NCBI RefSeq assembly: GCF_030908245.1
Contig: NZ_JAVFJJ010000002.1
Location: 186,001 to 250,000, forward strand
Direction: 5' to 3'
From: Sinomonas sp. ASV322
GTDB lineage: Bacteria > Actinomycetota > Actinomycetes > Actinomycetales > Micrococcaceae
DNA length: 64,000 nt
In this document: one piece after another, positions 61,266-64,000 of the stretch
Layout: each line of letters opens with the position of its first letter
Position numbering within the stretch: position 1 is the stretch's first letter
Notes under the pieces: model-generated
What the model saw: only the letters and a program-made list of their open reading frames with translations
Told to the model about the DNA's origin: nothing
The model's database searches: none
Position numbers and translations under genes: made by a program

Positions 61266-61877
61266 ATGTACACGGTCACGATCAATCAGCGCGACCGCGA
61301 ATCTGGTGATCGCGTGCCCGAGCTTCTGCGGGCGCTCGGCCGGCTGCGCCCGGAGGTGCCGTTCACACGCAGCGTCGGCGACGAGGTCCAGGGCGTTTTC
61401 TCCTCCCCGGCCGGCGCGATCGACGCCGGGCTGGCCGCGATGCGCGCCGACGCATGCGGCGGGGTCCGCTGGAACGTCGGAATCGGCGTCGGGCCTCTCG
61501 GCGAGCCCCTTCCCGAAACGATGCACGACGTCACCGGACTCGGTCTCGTCTACTCGCGCCGCGCCGTCGAACTCGCCCAGCACATCAAGGACGAGGCCGC
61601 AATCGCCGTCGACGGCCCCGACCGCGCGCTCGCCGCTGAGGCCGGGGCGATCCTCCGTCTGCTCGCGCTCACCGTGGCAAGGCGGACGACGGCGGAATGG
61701 CGGGTCCTCGAGCTCCTCACACCGGGCGTGCGTGGCCAGCAGAAAGCCGTCGCGGAGGCGCTCGGCATCACGGCGCAGGCGGTGTCGAAAGCCATCGCGC
61801 GGGCCCTGTGGACTGAGGAGCACGACGCCCGACCGGCAGCCGCACGGCTCCTCCGGCTCATGCTCGAGGTGCGCTGA
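61266..61877 (+). CDS. SatD-like protein with C-terminal helix-turn-helix
   Basis: A 203-residue protein. The first 125 residues have an alternating alpha/beta pattern with FTRSVGDEVQGVF and VRWNVGIGVGPLGEPLP, reminiscent of the palm fold of nucleotide cyclases and GGDEF proteins and of the SatD family. Residues about 150-195 form a helix-turn-helix (QQKAVAEALGITAQAVSKAI). A DNA-binding regulator sensing a small molecule is a fair guess. Placed directly behind a tandem repeat array with a leaderless promoter. Confidence 0.65.
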   Translation: MYTVTINQRDRESGDRVPELLRALGRLRPEVPFTRSVGDEVQGVFSSPAGAIDAGLAAMRADACGGVRWNVGIGVGPLGEPLPETMHDVTGLGLVYSRRAVELAQHIKDEAAIAVDGPDRALAAEAGAILRLLALTVARRTTAEWRVLELLTPGVRGQQKAVAEALGITAQAVSKAIARALWTEEHDARPAAARLLRLMLEVR

Positions 61878-61894
61878 GCCGTCTGGTTGCCCGG

Positions 61895-62734
61895 TTACGA
61901 GAGCAGCGAGCGCAGGACGGCGACCACGCCGTCCTCCTCGACGGCAAGCGTGACCTCGTTCGCGGCGGCCTTGACCTCATCCGGGGCCTGGCCCATTGCG
62001 ACGCCACGACGCGCCCATTGGAGCATCTCGATGTCGTTGCGGCCGTCGCCGACCGCGACCGTCTTCGCCTCGTCGATGCCCAGAAGGGCACGAACGTGCT
62101 CAAGCCCGCTCGCCTTTGTGACGCCCTTCGCGGCGATGTCGAGCCATGCCGTCCAGCCGACGGAATAGGTCACGCCGTGCAGTCCGATCGACTCGACGGC
62201 GCGGCCGAACTCCTCGGCGGTGGCGTCGGTCGAAAAGACGACAAGGCGCACGGCCGAAACCCCGAGGAGCTCCTCGAATGTCACTCCCTTGGCCTCGACC
62301 CCGAAGCTCGAGTCCTGGAAGCGCTCGGTGGAGAGGAAATTCCCCTCGGCGTCCTCGAGGGCGTACTTCGCGCCGGGAAGGCGGTGTCGCAGCGCCTCGA
62401 GGGCGGGGGACGGATCGAAGACGCGGCGGTCGATCACTTCGTAGCCGCCATTCACGCCGACATCGATGCGGGCGACCACGCCTCCGTTGCACGAGACGAT
62501 GTAGCCGCGCTCGACGCCGAGTAGCTCGACGATGGGAAGTGCCGCGCCGAGGGAGCGGCCGGTCGCCACGACGACCTCGTGTCCGGCTGCGACGAGGGCC
62601 TGGCCGGCTTCGCGCACGGCGGGGCGCATGTGGCCGTAGTGATCGACGAGGGTACCGTCCACGTCGAGCGCCACGAGCCTACGGTCAAGAGTTCCGAGCT
62701 GGTCATCGATGCCAGCGTTCAGCGTTGTTGTCAT
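61895..62734 (-). CDS. HAD-superfamily hydrolase, Cof type
   Basis: A 279-residue phosphatase of the Cof/IIB subfamily: motif I ALDVDGTLVD, motif II VVVATGRSLG, a mobile cap domain in the middle, and motif IV VAVGDGRNDIEML. Substrates of such enzymes are sugar phosphates or nucleotides; here unknown. ATG 62734 gives the standard start. It converges on the SatD-like gene with 17 bp between stops. Confidence 0.88.
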   Translation of the reverse strand: MTTTLNAGIDDQLGTLDRRLVALDVDGTLVDHYGHMRPAVREAGQALVAAGHEVVVATGRSLGAALPIVELLGVERGYIVSCNGGVVARIDVGVNGGYEVIDRRVFDPSPALEALRHRLPGAKYALEDAEGNFLSTERFQDSSFGVEAKGVTFEELLGVSAVRLVVFSTDATAEEFGRAVESIGLHGVTYSVGWTAWLDIAAKGVTKASGLEHVRALLGIDEAKTVAVGDGRNDIEMLQWARRGVAMGQAPDEVKAAANEVTLAVEEDGVVAVLRSLLS

Positions 62735-62799
62735 GGATCTAGTGAACCACTTGCCACCGACACTGCCGCGGACTGACCCCGGACGGCTCGTGAACACGG

Positions 62800-62840
62800 G
62801 GTGAATACTCACAGGGTTCCGCACAGTGTGAGTGTTCACC
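62800..62840. repeat. Inverted repeat in the divergent gap before the last gene
   Basis: GGTGAATACTCAC (62800-62812) and GTGAGTGTTCACC (62828-62840) are 13-bp arms with one mismatch and a 15-nt loop; another GTGAACAC lies at about 62789. The rest of the 333-bp gap 62735-63067 shows no gene or other feature. Confidence 0.7.
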
Positions 62841-63067
62841 TTGCCCCGTCGCAGGGACGCTTCCGAAGACGGGTTGTGGCCGAGAAGACGCGCTCGGTTG
62901 ATCTTCTGGGCCGCAAGGCGTCTGCGCCTGCTCCGAGGGCTGTCGAGCGAGGCGCTGTCCCTCGCCTTGTCCCTCAACACCCCTCGGGCGTCACGGATGT
63001 GGCCTTCTTGTCCACATATCACGACCGTTCGTGGCCTGGCCCTCGGGTCGTTTGGAATGCTCGCGCT

Positions 63068-64000
63068 ATGGACACCGCCGACTGCCTCATCAACACATCG
63101 CTGCGCCAAATCCTGGGGCCCATGGCGGACGCGCGCCGCGGCTTCGCATCGGGCAGCCTGGTGCGACTGCGTCGAGGCTTCTACGTTCCGGTGGCCACCT
63201 GGCGCGAGGCTCGTCCGGACGAACGGTTCTCGCTTGCCCTCGAAGCTCATGCGTGGGCGAACCCGAGCGCAGTCTTCTGCGGAGAGACTGCCCTATTCCT
63301 TCGAGGAGTCCCCACCGTCAAAGCCCCCGCGACGATCGACGTCGCGACAACCTCGAACGGAAGGCTCGGGCTGCAGCCGAGCAGTTTCGCAGTTCGCGGC
63401 AGCTCCGAAACCGCGATTCTCGTACGTCGGCTCCCGCCTCCGCGTATCCGACGGCGCCTCTTTGCACGCATAGAAGCAGAGGACGCGGGCGCTTTCTCCG
63501 CCGTGCCGCTGGCCGAAGCCCTGGCCGATGTTCTCAGCACCGGGAAGTTCGCGCGGGCGCTCACGGTTGCCGACGCGGTTCTCCGTCAAGGCGGGGACGT
63601 CGCGCTTCTCGACAGACCAGACATCGCGAGCGCGATGGCAGCCCTCAAGCACCAGACCCAACGATCCCGGGCCGAAACCGTCGCCTCATTGGCGCGATCA
63701 GGCGCGGAATCCCCCGGGGAATCTGTGAGCCGAGCCCTCATGCTTCTGTTCGGGTTCCCGGAGCCGGAGCTCCAGAGGGAACACCATGACTCCCGCGGGT
63801 TCATCGGCCGGACCGACTTTGCCTGGGACGGGAAACCGTCTCCTGTGGGTGAGTTCGACGGATGGGGCAAGTACTTCGACCAAGAACTGACCGATGGCGA
63901 AGACCCGCGAGAGATCATCCGGCGGGAGAAGCGCCGTGAGAACCGGCTGCTCGCGCTTGGCCACCCCGTGCTGCGATGGGACTGGGCAGACCTCGAAAGA
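63068..64000 (+). CDS. AbiEi-like protein, partial (cut by window edge)
   Basis: An open frame of 311 codons without stop up to base 64000. It starts MDTADCLINTSLRQILG; residues 25-50 (GSLVRLRRGFYVPVATW) match the AbiEi-type N-terminal winged-helix region, and FCGETALFLRGVPT is a further family mark. The C-terminal part (GRTDFAWDG, then GEFDGWGKYFDQ and REIIRREKRRENRLLALGH) has the D..E..D and RE-K-R-E pattern of a DUF559-like nuclease fold. It is a distant relative of the protein at 54983-55798. No ribosome binding site is seen. Confidence 0.7.
   Translation, partial: MDTADCLINTSLRQILGPMADARRGFASGSLVRLRRGFYVPVATWREARPDERFSLALEAHAWANPSAVFCGETALFLRGVPTVKAPATIDVATTSNGRLGLQPSSFAVRGSSETAILVRRLPPPRIRRRLFARIEAEDAGAFSAVPLAEALADVLSTGKFARALTVADAVLRQGGDVALLDRPDIASAMAALKHQTQRSRAETVASLARSGAESPGESVSRALMLLFGFPEPELQREHHDSRGFIGRTDFAWDGKPSPVGEFDGWGKYFDQELTDGEDPREIIRREKRRENRLLALGHPVLRWDWADLER

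Noticed and set aside
62832-63473. 213-codon plus-strand frame before and inside the last gene
   Set aside because: Overlaps the AbiEi-like gene in another frame, rich in Arg/Pro/Trp with no motif; the 63068 frame has the conserved pattern.

Overview
The window is chromosomal DNA of a very G+C-rich actinobacterium. An Lsr2 nucleoid protein, the ClpC-Lsr2-LysS-PanC-Fol-FtsH-Hpt-TilS-Dac-Ppa gene order (also known from Mycobacterium tuberculosis, about Rv3596c to Rv3628), the RadA-DisA-MutY block, CUT1 sugar transporters without their own ATPase and many apparently leaderless promoters all fit Actinomycetota. Gene content and style suggest Micrococcales, probably Micrococcaceae (Arthrobacter/Sinomonas type); this last step is inference. 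No rRNA, transposase, integrase or CRISPR array was seen.

Layout. 1-6200: a LacI-controlled fructan-type sugar operon (LacI end, GH32 hydrolase, binding protein, two permeases, second LacI), with two mirrored LacI operators around its promoter. 6223-7882: an accessory patch with a flavin-type oxidase-like gene, an orphan secreted protein and abutting remnants of an AbiEii-like gene and a third LacI copy. 7883-12868: an RpiR-controlled set (aminotransferase, amino acid permease, divergent C45 acyltransferase) sharing a recurring palindrome. 12937-13012: tRNA-Lys. 13985-19548: two tandem large AAA/LuxR regulators. 20218-27338: a DUF47-Pit-ChrA operon facing a pstSCAB operon with a PHO-box-like site. 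27664-33463: FUSC, RadA, DisA, a membrane protein and MutY. 33492-35258: three tandem paralogous lipoproteins, one frameshifted. 35265-41439: ArgA-like and GNAT acetyltransferases, an S9 peptidase and a dhaKLM operon (DhaM fused to HPr). 41538-60934: the conserved housekeeping block (ClpC, Lsr2, LysS, PanC, folate genes, FtsH, Hpt, TilS, metalloprotease, Dac, Ppa), interrupted by a repeat-flanked DUF559-type gene at 54983-55798. 61013-64000: a 58-bp tandem repeat, a SatD-like protein, a HAD phosphatase and a second AbiEi-like gene running off the edge.

How the genes work together. The sugar operon imports an oligosaccharide and cleaves it in the cytoplasm. Low-affinity (Pit) and high-affinity (Pst) phosphate uptake sit face to face across one terminator. 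RadA, DisA and MutY link DNA integrity with c-di-AMP. The folate genes share an operon with pantothenate synthesis. Strong hairpins lie after both solute-binding-protein genes, probably raising their expression over the permeases.

Most unusual signals: the palindromic repeat families in intergenic gaps, especially those framing the DUF559 gene; a repeated TAnnnT-6/7 nt-start-codon pattern; the three-member lipoprotein family; and the palindrome shared by the RpiR/C45 cluster.
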